Positions 39,500 to 52,615 of a stretch of 60,000 nucleotides of DNA are shown one piece after another. Under the pieces are notes generated by a model. It made no database searches, had not been told where the DNA came from, and worked only from the letters and a program-made list of their open reading frames with translations. The position numbers and the translations under genes are program-made. Source of the DNA: Symsagittifera roscoffensis. Taxonomy: Eukaryota; Xenacoelomorpha; Acoela; Convolutidae. Where the stretch lies: positions 10,824,539 to 10,884,538 of the forward strand of contig NC_087070.1 in the NCBI RefSeq assembly GCF_963678635.1, given 5' to 3'. Numbering within the stretch: position 1 is the stretch's first letter; every line of letters starts with the position of its first letter.

Positions 39500-42400
39500 A
39501 AAACGTAATTAATGTTAGTCAATTTCCTACTACACCAACTTGCAAGATTACTTCTCCAATTTCAGCGGACATTGCGTATTTCATTTTTTTGGAACAGTAA
39601 GAAAACTCGTAATAAATTTTTCAGCAGATCGGGATAAAAATAAGGGACTGATTCAAAGATGTTCCGAGACATTCTGATGCATCATTTATTAACAAATTAT
39701 TTTTTTAGGCTCGTTGGAATTTAATAAATTATGTGGTAAGTAATACTCTCGAACAATGCGGCTTTGCAGATAGTGCGGACCAACAGGAACAATGTATGCT
39801 CAAACGAGGTCGTGCCTTATGATCTTACTATAGCATTGTTTCGAAATGACGTCTATATCTAATCGTGTTTCGAGTGACCTAAAATGCACAAGAACGGATT
39901 AGTAGTTGTTGGTCAATTGCATGTTGTTCTCAACCTTGAAGAAACCTAAAATATATAGCTTTTGGTCGCGATAACTTTCCACGAGTATTTGAGACGCACA
40001 TTTATCCGCAGTGGAGCAGGTACTGGCCAATTTGTAAGTTCCATACGTCTCAAATTCATGCCGAACGTTGACTTTACCGAGTAACAAATTAGTTTCAACA
40101 CTGTTAGAGGCCCATTAGCATCCAAGCACCCGAACTTTTGGGAGATGAACGGCAATAAGAGTGGTTTTTGTTTTGCCTCCAATAGGCTAGAGTGGCTTAG
40201 CTGCATGGAAGCACTCTTTTCGTAGTTAGTGTCATCTCTTTGAATCGTTCTTTGGGCAAGTTCTATGGGCGTTATGCGCATTCTGCATCATCCAACAAAA
40301 AGTTGTGAGTGCACTCATATCGCTCTTCGGTGCATTTTCTAGCTCATGGGCAACTTCGAAGCGAATAATCAATTTGCAAGCAGGAATTGAGCAATTTTTT
40401 CGGCTGCAAAATTAGCACACTGGGTCATGTTTTTTTCCTAAAGGCTTTGCAATTCATGTTTTTGTGCTGGCGTTTCAAAGCGTCTCAAAGCGTTCAGTGC
40501 GTTTTTTTACATTTAATAACAATATGCAAACTCAGATGTAGCTGATATCGATCTGCCACTCACGACTGTTTTCAGATTGATTTATTCAACATAATCACTT
40601 AAAAATGGCTGAATCTAGGTCCATGAAAAACTTGCAAGCCACTCATGCCAATGAAGGGTTCACCGTTGTTTTACAATAGTTTCCACAATGGCAGAAGAAC
40701 TTTCGGAATGAAGCTTAGTAGCTCAGCTATGTCTCGGATGGTAACCGCTTTCTCTTCTAGTGGTTGCTTATAGTACAAAAATCAAGTGTCGGAGTGCGGT
40801 ATCGAAGGGATTGGAATTTAAAATATTAATAAAATGAGATATGTTTCGCCGTTACCCTTCTTGTTACATGTGGCTTGGAAGGAACGGAAAAATCATTTTG
40901 ATAATATGCTGGATCAATTTTGCCATGGGCAAGGAAATTGAGCGTCAAATATCCCGGAGCGATATCACTCAAGGTGCAAAATAAAATCAGTTCAATGTTT
41001 AGAAAATAAACTGATAAGAAGGTTTCTGATGAAAGGACCCGGGCGGGGAAAGTCGGAAAAAAATTGAAAAACTTAACTCAATGCCAAAACAGAATCTCTC
41101 CGTTTTAGCATCAAATTGAGCTGTTTGTTTTAAGTAGGACGTGTTTTTTCTCTCAATATTTTGTTCTGAAAAAGTTTTCGCAGCTTTTTTGCATTTTTTG
41201 TTTCTTCGTATTCACTGAGGTCTTCGCTATGACATAAAATCGCCATTTTATTTTTTTGCGAGTGTATGCTCTAGTTCTAGTTGTTTAAGCTTGCAGGGTT
41301 TTCATTCTTTGATATGTTTCCTTGTAGAGTAGTTAAATAAAGGCCTAGATTCGCTTATTTTTTCTTAACATGGTTTCCATACCCATGATAATACATGAAT
41401 GTTTTAAGTTTGTCCTAATAACTGCGCAATAATGGAGATAATTGTGTTGAAAATCGACCTTGATTGTCGATTCTTATGTGAGATTACTGAGTTAATTATC
41501 AAATCGTGCCACAAAACTATATCGGTGCGTGATGAGATATGGTGATGATTGTTTAAAATATACTGAACCGTTTCCTTAGCGTTCTTTGCTTTAAAATTTA
41601 AAAGCAATCTTTTTTAAGTCAGAGTTTGCTTCATGTATGAAGACCATTTGGATGTTAAAGTTGTAACAGAAAAACTAGGTTGTTGAAACTTTCCTCAAAA
41701 GTTTCTGGTGTATGTTATGAAGTAAAGAAAAGAACAAACTCTAGAAAGAGCTAGCTTAGGTAAAATTATGACAATGTAAAGGAACACTTCAGTGAGAAAC
41801 AATAATGGCCGTACAATATAGTATGGATGTAAAAGGGGAGCTTTAACGGAGTGCAGGAAGATTTCGTTACGACGAACGGATCGAAGCGAAGGGACGGATT
41901 GAATGCTTTGAAATGTGTGTCAGACATCCCTTGGGAGAAATCATAAATATCAGAGAACGAAGTCGATGTATCGTTTTTCAGGAGACACGCTTTCCGGGAT
42001 GAAAACACAAATCGGATAAGGAAACCGAGAAGGAGCGAGTTTAGTGATTTTTTTCAGCTTTGGACAACCGCTGAGAAAACTCTTGAGGTAACCAATCAAC
42101 TCAAATTAGTTCACTCATCAAAAGGAACGACATGGCGTGGGCAATTGCTTTGAGTGTCTAGAACCTACAAAAAAAGAAAAAAATTGTTGGTGTTTTATTG
42201 TGATGTGGTAAAACAAATAGAGTTTTCGGTCAATGTTTTTAAAGCTTAGAGGTGAAAAACTTTACCAGTTTTCCCCTAGGTTTTTGAATTTTTTGGTCGA
42301 TTTAGAATTTTTGACGATTCAGGATTTAGGATCATTTTTGGTTATGTTTGAACTAAGTTTTCCTCATGCAAAAATTTAATGTAAGAAGTGGGAAAAGTTA

Positions 42401-43163
42401 AACGTTCTTACAGTTTTTATTGATTTTTTGTAATATCAAAACTTTCGTTAACTTCGTGAACAATCTCTGATCTGACACTATTGACGGCTCTTTTTCCTTT
42501 TCCCCCCACCTGCAAATTTTTACATGTAACTTTTTTGAATACATTGTCCAATTGTTATGAAAATTTACATACAGACTTATAAGGCCACGACAAACATATT
42601 TGGACTTCATACTCAACCTCGTAAAACCACTCGTTACACTAATATATTGAAGCTCGTATGAGGTGGGAGGGGGGGGGGGGGGGAAGGAAAAAGAGCCCTA
42701 TTGACGGTCGCTTAGTTTCTTAAAAGTGTCAATTATGGCCTCCTCTGGATGACTTAGTATAGAAGGCAGTTGAAGCTGTTGTGGGTACCCATTTTATTTC
42801 GGCTATTTCGAGTTATCTTGGCAATTACTTTCTAGTATTTGCAGTATCTTCGGATGCGAGGATCTTAAGTTTTTGAGGTGTATAGTGTAGATTAACACGG
42901 CTCTATATTAACGCAGTGTGTGACTAAATTAAGTTAAAAAAAGTCTACTTATAACTTGATCACTTTTTTCCCGAAAAAAAAACCTTTTTCCGTAGAAACT
43001 TTTTTTTTCCAAAAAAAAAGACTTTTCTGAGTCGCAGCAAGCACAATTATTTCCTAATAGTAGGGAGGTAAGGTTGTTGAAAAAAAAGAAAGGCAATTGA
43101 ATTCATGAACCCTTTCAAGTCACGTTTCTCACGATCTCCAGTTTGTGGGCGACTGAAACGTCT
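39500..43163. other. Non-coding stretch, no gene recognised
   Basis: Open frames are below 112 codons and lack motifs; the 111-codon minus-strand frame at 39946-40281 may be BEL debris but could not be placed. A G run (about 15 G with one A) lies at 42666-42684, followed by GGAAGGAAAAAGAGCCC, a phrase also present at 47317. Confidence 0.5.
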
Positions 43164-46100
43164 AATAATTCAGCAGTTTTTATGTGAACTGTATTTTGAA
43201 CAAATTCTAAACACGGCAGAAGCTGGCTGAACCTATAGATAAATTAAAAAAATCAGCTACTAAAAACGTTTGACTAAAAATCTAACTAGAATAAGTTTTC
43301 CAAGATTTAGATTCTAAGGTTAAAGGGTTTTCTTAGTTTTAAATACAATTTTTGATAGAGAGTGACTTAAGAAGATGTTAGAGAAATGCATAAGTTTTGA
43401 GTAAATTACTGTATGTTAGCACGAGCTGAAAGAGTTTTCATGGAAAAAATGGTGCTTTTTGGGAAATCAGGGCGTTTTCCCTTCAAAAAAAATTGACCTA
43501 GTTATAACTAAATCTGATAATAACGTTACTCCCGCCCTACATGTATGAAAATAATCCGATGCAGCAAAGCGAGACGTAAACAGAGAAGCTCAAAACGTTG
43601 GTCTCGATTGGGGTTTGAAAGCTGGCATTTTGGCAATAGTCTGCACAAATATATGCGCTTTTTGAAGATTTTTTTTCTGCATTGCTGAAAGTGTAACGGG
43701 AATTATTTATGCATGGCGAGTTATCTCGCACAAGAAATCCTTCCAAAAAGAATTGAGGCTAGCTAGTTGTTCGTATTAATTTTGCACGACTCAAATTTTC
43801 AAAATTGATATCCGATTTTGTTCAAAATTTAAAGTTTTTTGAATATTTTTTCCCAAAAACCATTTGATGTGGTTTGAGTGGCAGTCGGAACATTCGGGGG
43901 TTTGCCCTGAAAACGAGCAGTCTTTTCAGACCGTCTGAATTGTTTTAAACTAAATGTGGCGGATGGAAAGATAGCCAAGAGATGTCAGAACAAGTGGTTC
44001 TTTTTTCCTTTTACCCTCCACAAAATGAATGTTCGAGTTATATGATTGTCTAAGTTGTTGGCATGCGGACTACCTGAGCCAAGACATACGCGATTTGGGC
44101 TCTTTTTCGCCTACAAAAAAATCACATAAAATCAATTACAACGTAAAATTGATGCTCGTGATATGTGTGTGTGTATGTTGTGTGTGTGTGGGGGGGGGGG
44201 GGATGTTTGGGGACGAAAAAGTTTGTCTTCCAGGAAAAAGAGCCAAAGGAGCTTGTCTTCTGTCCTGAGCGTAAACAGATCCCTAAGATATTTGTCGAGA
44301 TCGTAATACATGTAAGCACTGAACATCTTACTGAGGGATGAGCCGTTCGTCCACACATAATCCCCATGGCAGTTTTCAGGTTGAGTTGCAAAAGCTGATT
44401 TAAGGGCGACTATCACAATCAAAAGTACCCATGTTAATGAATAAGCAGCTTTTATGCATTCGGCTCTTTTCCAGTTTCCCCCCTTTCAAAATACCGAGTT
44501 TCATGTTTGTTTTACGTGTTATTACGGCTGAATGCGTGATGTTACGCTGTTAAGTATGAAGAACAAATCTGTTCAGAATTGTCGATTTGCTCACCACGCC
44601 AAATTTCATTGCATTATGACAACGTTAAATAAGCGCTTCAAAAATGAATTTGAAAGGGGGGAACTGGAAAAGAGCCATGCATTCGTCCATAATTCAGGTA
44701 TCAAAGAAGGTCGAAAAAGAACTTAAAAATGCACGGGCTTATTTCACGCTTCTCCCAAAGAAAAATTTCAATCTTAAACAGCGTCATTTATGAATGATAC
44801 TTTGAATGGTAAACATGAAGATTTTTCTGAGCACATTCGTTTGGCGTCCCCCCCCCCCTCATCACACATATCAAAAGCATAAATCCACCAGCGCATTTAG
44901 GGAAGGGTCCACCTTTGTACTGTTTTAGGATATCCAGTTTTGGTCAAAATTTTTGAAAAAGTGCCCAAAACACTTTTTAGCCTATTTTTTTCCCAAAAGT
45001 TGCGTGCGACTCAAAAAATGTTGTCAAAAAGGGTCTTTACAGTGATTTGGGAATGCTCAGAAAATCAATTTTGCCGACCTTCAGAAATCCCAAACCCCCC
45101 CCCCCCCCCAAATAAAAATAATTCAGCAGTTTTTATGTGAACTGTATTTTGAACAAATTCTAAACACGGCAGAAGCTGGCTGAACCTATAGATAAATTAA
45201 AAAAATCAGCTACTAAAAACGTTTGACTAAAAATCTAACTAGAATAAGTTTTCCAAGATTTAGATTCTAAGGTTAAAGGGTTTTCTTAGTTTTAATTACA
45301 ATTTTTGATAGAGAGTGACTTAAGAAGATGTTAGAGAAATGCATAAGTTTTGAGTAAATTACTGTATGTTAGCACGAGCTGAAAGAGTTTTCATGGAAAA
45401 AATGGTGCTTTTTGGGAAATCAGGGCGTTTTCCCTTCAAAAAAAATTGACCTAGTTATAACTAAATCTGATAATAACGTTACTCCCGCCCTACATGTATG
45501 AAAATAATCCGATGCAGCAAAGCGAGACGTAAACAGAGAAGCTCAAAACGTTGGTCTCGATTGGGGTTTGAAAGCTGGCATTTTGGCAATAGTCTGCACA
45601 AATATATGCGCTTTTTGAAGATTTTTTTTCTGCATTGCTGAAAGTGTAACGGGAATTATTTATGCATGGCGAGTTATCTCGCACAAGAAATCCTTCCAAA
45701 AAGAATTGAGGCTAGCTAGTTGTTCGTATTAATTTTGCACGACTCAAATTTTCAAAATTGATATCCGATTTTGTTCAAAATTTAAAGTTTTTTGAATATT
45801 TTTTCCCAAAAACCATTTGATGTGGTTTGAGTGGCAGTCGGAACATTCGGGGGTTTGCCCTGAAAACGAGCAGTCTTTTCAGACCGTCTGAATTGTTTTA
45901 AACTAAATGTGGCGGATGGAAAGATAGCCAAGAGATGTCAGAACAAGTGGTTCTTTTTTCCTTTTACCCTCCACAAAATGAATGTTCGAGTTATATGATT
46001 GTCTAAGTTGTTGGCATGCGGACTACCTGAGCCAAGACATACGCGATTTGGGCTCTTTTTCGCCTACAAAAAAAAATCACATAAAATCAATTACAACGTA

Positions 46101-47062
46101 AAATTGATGCTCGTGATATGTGTGTGTGTATGTTGTGTGTGTGTGGGGGGGGGGGATGTTTGGGGACGAAAAAGTTTGTCTTCCAGGAAAAAGAGCCAAA
46201 GGAGCTTGTCTTCTGTCCTGAGCGTAAACAGATCCCTAAGATATTTGTCGAGATCGTAATACATGTAAGCACTGAACATCTTACTGAGGGATGAGCCGTT
46301 CGTCCACACATAATCCCCATGGCAGTTTTCAGGTTGAGTTGCAAAAGCTGATTTAAGGGCGACTATCACAATCAAAAGTACCCATGTTAATGAATAAGCA
46401 GCTTTTATGCATTCGGCTCTTTTCCAGTTTCCCCCCTTTCAAAATACCGAGTTTCATGTTTGTTTTACGTGTTATTACGGCTGAATGCGTGATGTTACGC
46501 TGTTAAGTATGAAGAACAAATCTGTTCAGAATTGTCGATTTGCTCACCACGCCAAATTTCATTGCATTATGACAACGTTAAATAAGCGCTTCAAAAATGA
46601 ATTTGAAAGGGGGGAACTGGAAAAGAGCCATGCATTCGTCCATAATTCAGGTATCAAAGAAGGTCGAAAAAGAACTTAAAAATGCACGGGCTTATTTCAC
46701 GCTTCTCCCAAAGAAAAATTTCAATCTTAAACAGCGTCATTTATGAATGATACTTTGAATGGTAAACATGAAGATTTTTCTGAGCACATTCGTTTGGTGT
46801 CCCCCCCCCCCCCTCATCACACATATCAAAAGCATAAATCCACCAGCGCATTTAGGGAAGGGTCCACCTTTGTACTGTTTTAGGATATCCAGTTTTGGTC
46901 AAAATTTTTGAAAAAGTGCCCAAAACACTTTTTAGCCTATTTTTTTCCCAAAAGTTGCGTGCGACTCAAAAAATGTTGTCAAAAAGGGTCTTTACAGTGA
47001 TTTGGGAATGCTCAGAAAATCAATTTTGCCGACCTTCAGAAATCCCAAACCCCCCCCCCCCC
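43164..47062. repeat. Tandem duplication of 1.95 kb
   Basis: Copy 1 is 43164-45109, followed by 7 bp, and copy 2 is 45117-47062. The offset is 1,953 bp at the start and 1,955 at the end. The copies are nearly identical; the differences noticed are mostly homopolymer lengths (A, G and C runs). Both end in a poly-C run, 15 C in copy 1 and 13 in copy 2. Each carries a TGTG-rich stretch followed by a G run. Matching small frames in both copies carry no recognisable protein. It is a recent duplication, or an assembly artefact that long reads would settle. Confidence 0.9.
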
Positions 47063-47692
47063 AGCCCCACCACCCCCCCACCCCCCCTCCCCCGTCGAGG
47101 AAATCCGAGATCTGCCCATTATAAATCTTTAACTTAACAAAAGGTGGCTCTTTATCCAACCCCCGGCACTTTCTCCTTTCCCACCCCACCTGCAAAATTT
47201 TATAATTAAAATTACTGTTCACATTGTCCGATGGTCATGAAAGTTGACATGCAGACTAATAAAGCCATTGTAAAACCATTGTTAAGAACATAAAATTGAT
47301 GCTCGTGTGAGATGGGGCGGGGGGAAGGAAAAAAGAGCCCAACCCCCCTACTTTAAACTTTTACACAAAAAAAATTGTGTACGTATTAAAATTGTTATGA
47401 AAAATGACATACCAAATAAGCCACGAAAAACGGTCTTTTTTTCAATCCCTCAACATTTGATTTTCAAGTTAAAAAAAACTGTCAAAAAAAATTCAAATTG
47501 TCAAAATGCAATAAAATTTTGCATGGTGATTAAACACAAAACTGTGAACAGATTGCTCTTCTTATCCTTTGTTGTAAAACCACGGATTTAGCCGTTATAA
47601 CACGCAAAACAAATATACAATTTGTTAATGCTACATAGCATTAAAGTTGAAAGTATGAAAGTATAGTATAAAGCCAGTATAGTTGCTTAGCA
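47063..47692. other. C-rich low-complexity DNA and dispersed-repeat fragment
   Basis: Begins with CCCC/ACC low-complexity sequence, then the phrase 'aaattgatgctcgtgtgag' at about 47291, a G-rich run and AAAAAGAGCCC. About 47450-47610 resembles 54830-54960 (shared 'ctgtgaacagattgctcttc' type phrase), so it belongs to the same dispersed family. No gene seen. Confidence 0.55.
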
Positions 47693-47694
47693 AT

Positions 47695-47770
47695 ACCAGC
47701 TATATAGCTCAGCGTATACATAGTGCGTTCCGGGGAGTTCGGCGTGGGTCCGATTCTCATCTAACTCGTT
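47695..47770 (+). repeat. tRNA-like sequence, possible SINE head
   Basis: TATAGCTCAGCGTA resembles a tRNA D-arm and A box. About 40 nt later GTGGGTCCGATTCTCAT resembles a T-arm and B box, with stem GTGGG/CTCAT closing by wobble pairs. The acceptor and anticodon stems do not pair well, so this is not a working tRNA gene. It is more likely a tRNA-derived SINE head or an old tRNA relic. Confidence 0.35.
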
Positions 47771-47799
47771 TCACTTGAGAATCCTTTTTGAGCCAAACC

Positions 47800-48139
47800 T
47801 GACAGAACATAAAATGCTAATATTTTAATTGGTTCAAATTGGTTTGCAATTGAGTTTCTGTAAATTAAACTGCGTGAACTCATTAAAAGTATGGTTCAAA
47901 TTGGTTTGCAATTGAGTTTCTGTAAATTAAACTGCGTGAAATTAAAAGTATGAACTCATTGTAAAAAAACACACAAATCATACAAATCAGCGCATGAACA
48001 AGCCCTCTTTTTAACTTGATACGTGTAATGTTGTTGCTAATTCCGTGCAATATAAATTACTAAAATTCGCCGTTTATTGATTCTCTTGAATTAAACCAAT
48101 TCTGTTTCCTGTTTTCATTCGAGTTATAAAAAAGGCCAG
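47800..48139 (+). repeat. Candidate 5' LTR of BEL/Pao copy B
   Basis: A stretch starting TGACAGAACAT and ending ...AAAGGCCA, directly before a BEL-type primer site. It contains the 62-bp tandem repeat at 47831-47950. No second copy was found downstream, so the LTR assignment rests on the primer site and TG...CA ends alone. Confidence 0.4.
47831..47950. repeat. 62-bp tandem duplication
   Basis: 'ggttcaaattggtttgcaat' begins at 47831 and again at 47893, each followed by the same 30 bases through 'ctgcgtgaa'. The second copy then diverges by a small deletion. Confidence 0.9.
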
Positions 48140-48146
48140 AATATCT

Positions 48147-48164
48147 TGGTGCCGCGACTCGGGA
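48147..48164 (+). promoter_or_regulatory. BEL/Pao-type primer-binding site
   Basis: TGGTGCCGCGACTCGGGA. BEL/Pao elements commonly carry a site beginning TGGTGCCG just inside the 5' LTR, so this fits the Gag and protease remains that lie downstream on the same strand. Confidence 0.55.
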
Positions 48165-50633
48165 AATAAGTGATCTGTCTCAGAGTTATCTCAGCCTCCT
48201 ACTTCTACCAAACTTCGCTACGTCTTCTTTAGGCAGAATTGTTTTTGTACCGAGCGAATCTCATCGCTTTCATAATCTCAATGGAAGCCCAAAGTTGCTG
48301 AAATTTGAAGTTTATTCTAATCCCACAAAATTCAACATTCTGCTAAGGTAACGTAGAACAGAGCTAAGTTACTGATGATATTGTTTTTTCGTGCTATCCA
48401 AAGACATTTAATAAAGTCTCCAGTACTTTCAGTCTGTCTTCACCCAAGGAATTTACTATACACTAATTTATACTTCGGTGAAGCATCACGGCGTTTGAGC
48501 GCTTTAGCATGGCTGTTGAGACCTTTCAAAAAAGTGCAAATCAAGGAGCCCCCCACAATTTCGTGTGACCTCAAGTCAAAAACTGGAAAAACCATCCCTT
48601 AGTTAAAACAAAGACTACAATCCAGAAGGCCGACATCACAAAAGACCGAAAGTGCTTTTTTGTGGAATCTTTGTATATTTGTGGTCTGAGGCCTGGTAAA
48701 CTACCTGCAAAAACTTGTAAGATCGAACCTGTGTTTTCAACTAACTTTTAGACTCTAATTTGTGCTAGTTTTTTAACCAAAGTGTTACTTTTTTGATTAT
48801 CAGTGCTATAAAATCATATACGATGTAATTGACTGCAAACCGATAAGGACCCTATTAGACCCTCTAATACTCGTGCATAACCAGTACCCTAGTACCCCAG
48901 GAGAATTTCGAACCCAAAAATTTTGTGAAAAAAAAATCCAGAAAATTTTTCAACAAAAAAATTCTCGAAAAAAAAGGTTATACCAACTTTTCCCAAAAAT
49001 TTCACTGACAATTTTTTTTGCCCAAATTTAGAGCAAAATCCGAGAACACCGTTTTTGTCTCGCCCGTTCAACCGTTTAAACCGCCAACGGTGTCGAGCAA
49101 GTTTTTTGAGTGAATCCCTTCCTCGGTTTCCTCCAGTGGTTGGATAAACTTTAAAAATTTGCTCGGCTCGCCCCGTTTTCAGCCGCATACCGCGCGACCG
49201 TTACTACTACCGTTTCGCCGTAACGTCGTTGAGTTTAACCAATTCACCGTACGCGTTAACTTAAATAGTTTTGAATCGAAGCCTTACAAACGCTCAGCTA
49301 AGGGTTCTTAAAGTTATTATCGTCATAATTTTTTTAAATTTATTTCTATGTGACGACTTTACAACAGCATACTCCTTAAATTGGTTGCCAATAAAACAAC
49401 CGTATCGCTTATCACTCTCAATGGTGTTCATCATTGGTGCGAGTTCTCTCCATCACTCCGTAAATACATTACCATTAACTCTACAAAAACGCCTCGACGA
49501 CACTTTTAAAGCAGTTCCAGGTTAAAGCTTTAATTTGAATGCAAATAACCGGCAAAAGACTGTTCAATATCTTTTAAGCAATTCTCCAAAACTTATGATT
49601 GAGAAAAACTTACACCAGAAAGTCTGATTGAAATGTTAAAAGAATATAAAAACAAAATATCAGCCATTATTTATGTACACCGTCAAAATAACCCCAATAA
49701 TTATAAACATTTGGTTGAAACAGGAATAATAAGGGTTAATGTGACCAAACATTTAATGTCAAAAAAAAAATTTAGCAGGAAAAAACTAATTCGTAAGCTT
49801 AAATTAATTCATTCTCCGGCGTTTTTAGAAAAAAAAATTGAGAATCTTTTGACGTTATTTCCCCAATCCGTCCGAACTTATCAGTAAAGTTAAAAGTCGT
49901 CGACCAAGTTCAAGGAAAAAAAAGCAGATGAGGATAAGATTTCACAAATGACAATAGTCGAAGATTATTTAACATTTGTTAGGCCTTATAAATCTTGATT
50001 TCTTTTTTTTTTCATTAGTTAAATTCATCTTTATTTTCAATCTTGTAGTTTGTTGTCCTTCTGTTCCGTAGGCAACGAGAGTCGTAGGGGTCTTGCGAGG
50101 ATCCTCTCGTTCGATATAGGACGCGGCTACTTGAATTTATTTTAGTTTGATTCCGTCAATCGACACTAATTATTATTATTATTTTTTTGCTCTTACTTAA
50201 AAACAAAAAACAAATATTTCAAAATAGAGCTGGATCCCGGCCAGAAGCTAAAAAAAATTTATCTTGCCAGGAAAGAGCTGGAAACAAATATTTTCAATTA
50301 CCATGCCAAAATTACGGAATATTTTAGTCCCAATGATAGACCAGCTAAAAATGAACCGTACATCGAAAAATCTAGCATTTGGTTACAAAAAATTATAGAG
50401 AAAAATGATGAGCTTAAATTTATGTCTATGCAACGCAACAACGCTGCTGAAACAATAAATTAACTTGAGTTTTACCTAGGATCTATCACTGCAAAAAAAA
50501 TGTCGATGTATTAGGTCTGGCTAAAAATTACTTTCAAATTAAACCTCAAGAGGACCAGGTAGCAACTGCACGAACCCCAACGCCAAGCGAATCCGTCCGT
50601 TCCAAGAAATCCCTTTCACAGCGTTCTAAGATT

Positions 50634-51209
50634 GTGTCAAGGACTTCGAGTGAGCGTCGAAGAGAAGCAGCCCTTGCAAAAGTTAGACGCGAGGAAGTTG
50701 AACGCCAGGTAGAGGCTAAGCTTCGTTTGAAAAAGCAAGAGATTCAGATTCAGTCGATGAAGGGTCAACTTGAACTTGATGTGGTTGTAGAGGAAATCCG
50801 TCAAAAGCTAGCCAAAGCAACTATCGAAGAGGCTGAATATCTGGAAGACGCCTCTGAAATCTGTGGACTTCGTCGTAGCAGATCGAAATTGGCAATGGCC
50901 GTTCAGGAGAACCAAAGGGAGGAAGACAGGACAAGAAGTTGGGTGAACACTCAATTCCCAGCTCAGGAGATAGTTCAGCTCGTGGCGCCGGTCCAAAGTG
51001 TCAATCTGGAACCAACTTACGAGTTCTTGTCATTTTCAAGTATTGAACCGCCTTTCAGCAGAAACCTGGCGATGATTAATAACTCTCATCCAAATGCTAA
51101 TTATTTTTCAACCACGTGTATAAACTCACAGAGTGTTAACGTCCATCAAACATCAAATACAAGTGTCAGCTTGCCAAATCCAATTGTAAACAGTACGTAT
51201 GAGCCATAG
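50634..51209 (+). pseudogene. BEL/Pao Gag N-terminal part with coiled coil
   Basis: A 191-codon frame. Residues about 1-75 are a charged, heptad-like coiled coil (rich in E, K, R, Q and A), as in BEL Gag proteins. The rest is low-complexity N/S/P. Coding continues upstream: an open frame at about 50290-50463 reads Gag-like sequence before a stop. It then continues downstream at 51222-51494, so this is a fragment of a broken gene. Confidence 0.7.
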
Positions 51210-51520
51210 GAACAGCTACCTTTGACCAACCTATACAACTACAACCCTTTGATGCAAAGTAGTTTTCATCATTCTAATATCCCGACGAGCTCAATGCCCA
51301 TTGCTCAACAAGCCTTTTTCCCAAGTAATTCTGCAAAGTTTGTGTACCAACCGCTTTTACCCACTAACGTTGGTCCTCTCAATCCTCCAACAGTCACTTC
51401 ACCCCTAACTCATATTATGTCACACAGCCATCGAAGGTTCAACCGTTCTCTAGCGGAGGAACAACTTTCTTTGTCGGTGATCCTAATGCTTTAGACGCCG
51501 CTATCTATTCGAAACCGCTG

Positions 51521-52095
51521 ATGGCGCCTTATACAAATGAGAACAAACAATATGGCCCAATTACGTCCTCGGGCAGTAAACAAATCACTAATCAAGATCT
51601 AGCTGAAATCTTGACACTGAGCCAGAGAGGTTCCTTGCCTGAGGGGAAATTGTCTTCTTTCGACGAAAATCCATTGCAGTGGCCTGAATGGTTTGGTCAG
51701 TTCAAAAGTGCAATCGATGCAAAAGTCTTAAGTGATGATGTCAAAGTGACATATCTCAAAACTCTCGTTTCAGGCAAAGCAAATATTGAAATTGCGGAAT
51801 TCGCTTACAGTGGAGTATTCTATAAGGACGCTTTGAAAACTCTGGAGAGGAAAATAAGACAACCACAGACGATTGTGGCAGCTCATCTTGAAAACTTTTG
51901 AATTTTCCACCTGTCAAAATGCACACTTCAGAAAGCATTATCAGTTTTGCTTCCTGTATATCCAGTCTTGTCGCTGTTTCAAAATCGTTAGGATATGAGT
52001 ACGACTTGAAGAGTACATCCGTTTTGAATCAAGTTATTTCAAAATTGTCTCCAAATATGAAAGAGTCGTGGTCTCTCCACTCTGTAAAGAAATAA
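51521..52095 (+). pseudogene. BEL/Pao Gag capsid-like region (DUF1759 type)
   Basis: Two frames in sequence (51521-51901, then 51898-52095 after a frameshift). The first has L-P-x-G-K-L-S-S-F-D-E-N-P-L-Q-W-P-E-W-F, then S-D-D-V-K-V-T-Y-L-K-T-L-V-S-G-K-A, the signature of the DUF1759 region in BEL Gag. The second continues with I-S-x-L-V-A-V and V-L-N-Q-V-I-S-K-L-S-P. A stop or frameshift at about 51900 breaks it. Confidence 0.8.
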
Positions 52096-52165
52096 ATGTT
52101 GGAGACAGCCAACCGTTTTAGATCTTAATGATTGGGTCCGCGACAAGGCTGGGGCACATGAATTT

Positions 52166-52615
52166 ATGCGTGTGAGTCAGAATAAGTCACGGCCTGAGGA
52201 GACTCCAAAGACTGGTTTCCATGAACCACCTACAAAAGTTTTTGCCGCTGCTTCGAAGGTTGAAAAAGCATTTTATGATCCGTGCGTTCAGTGCAAGGGT
52301 AAACACCCACTCTGGAGTTGTTCTGTGTTTAAGGAAAAGACCCCAACTCAACGAGCTCAATTCTCCGCACAAAACAGGTTGTGTTTTGCTTGCTTTCAAT
52401 CTGACCACATGTTCCGAAAATGCCCTAAAGCCCGCAAATGCACTAAGCCTGGTTGTGAAAGCACCCATAATGTCTTGTTGCATAGTGCTGAGAAAGTTTT
52501 CAGCGTAAGGTCTGCAAACAAAGAGTTAAACAATAGCAATAACGCATGCCATTCAAATTCAAACAGTACCGCCCGCCGAGCCGGAATAAGCCGCAAACTT
52601 CGTCATCGAACGTAG
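52166..52615 (+). pseudogene. BEL/Pao Gag zinc-knuckle region
   Basis: A 149-codon frame holding cysteine/histidine knuckles: C-V-Q-C-K-G-K-H-P-L-W-S-C, then C-F-A-C-F-Q-S-D-H-M-F-R-K-C, then C-T-K-P-G-C-E-S-T-H and N-V-L-L-H. This triple arrangement is typical of BEL/Pao Gag just before the protease. All zinc ligands are intact, although the gene around it is broken. Confidence 0.85.

Noticed and set aside
39946-40281. 111-codon minus-strand frame as a BEL gene part
   Set aside because: No motif could be matched; only the neighbouring 39173-39499 frame has clear BEL RT signatures.
44029-46375. Paired small ORFs in both copies of the 1.95-kb duplication
   Set aside because: Their pairing reflects the DNA duplication; G- and TG-run differences change their frames and none resembles a protein.
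47695-47770. Functional tRNA gene
   Set aside because: Acceptor and anticodon stems do not pair, so only a tRNA-like or SINE call is kept.
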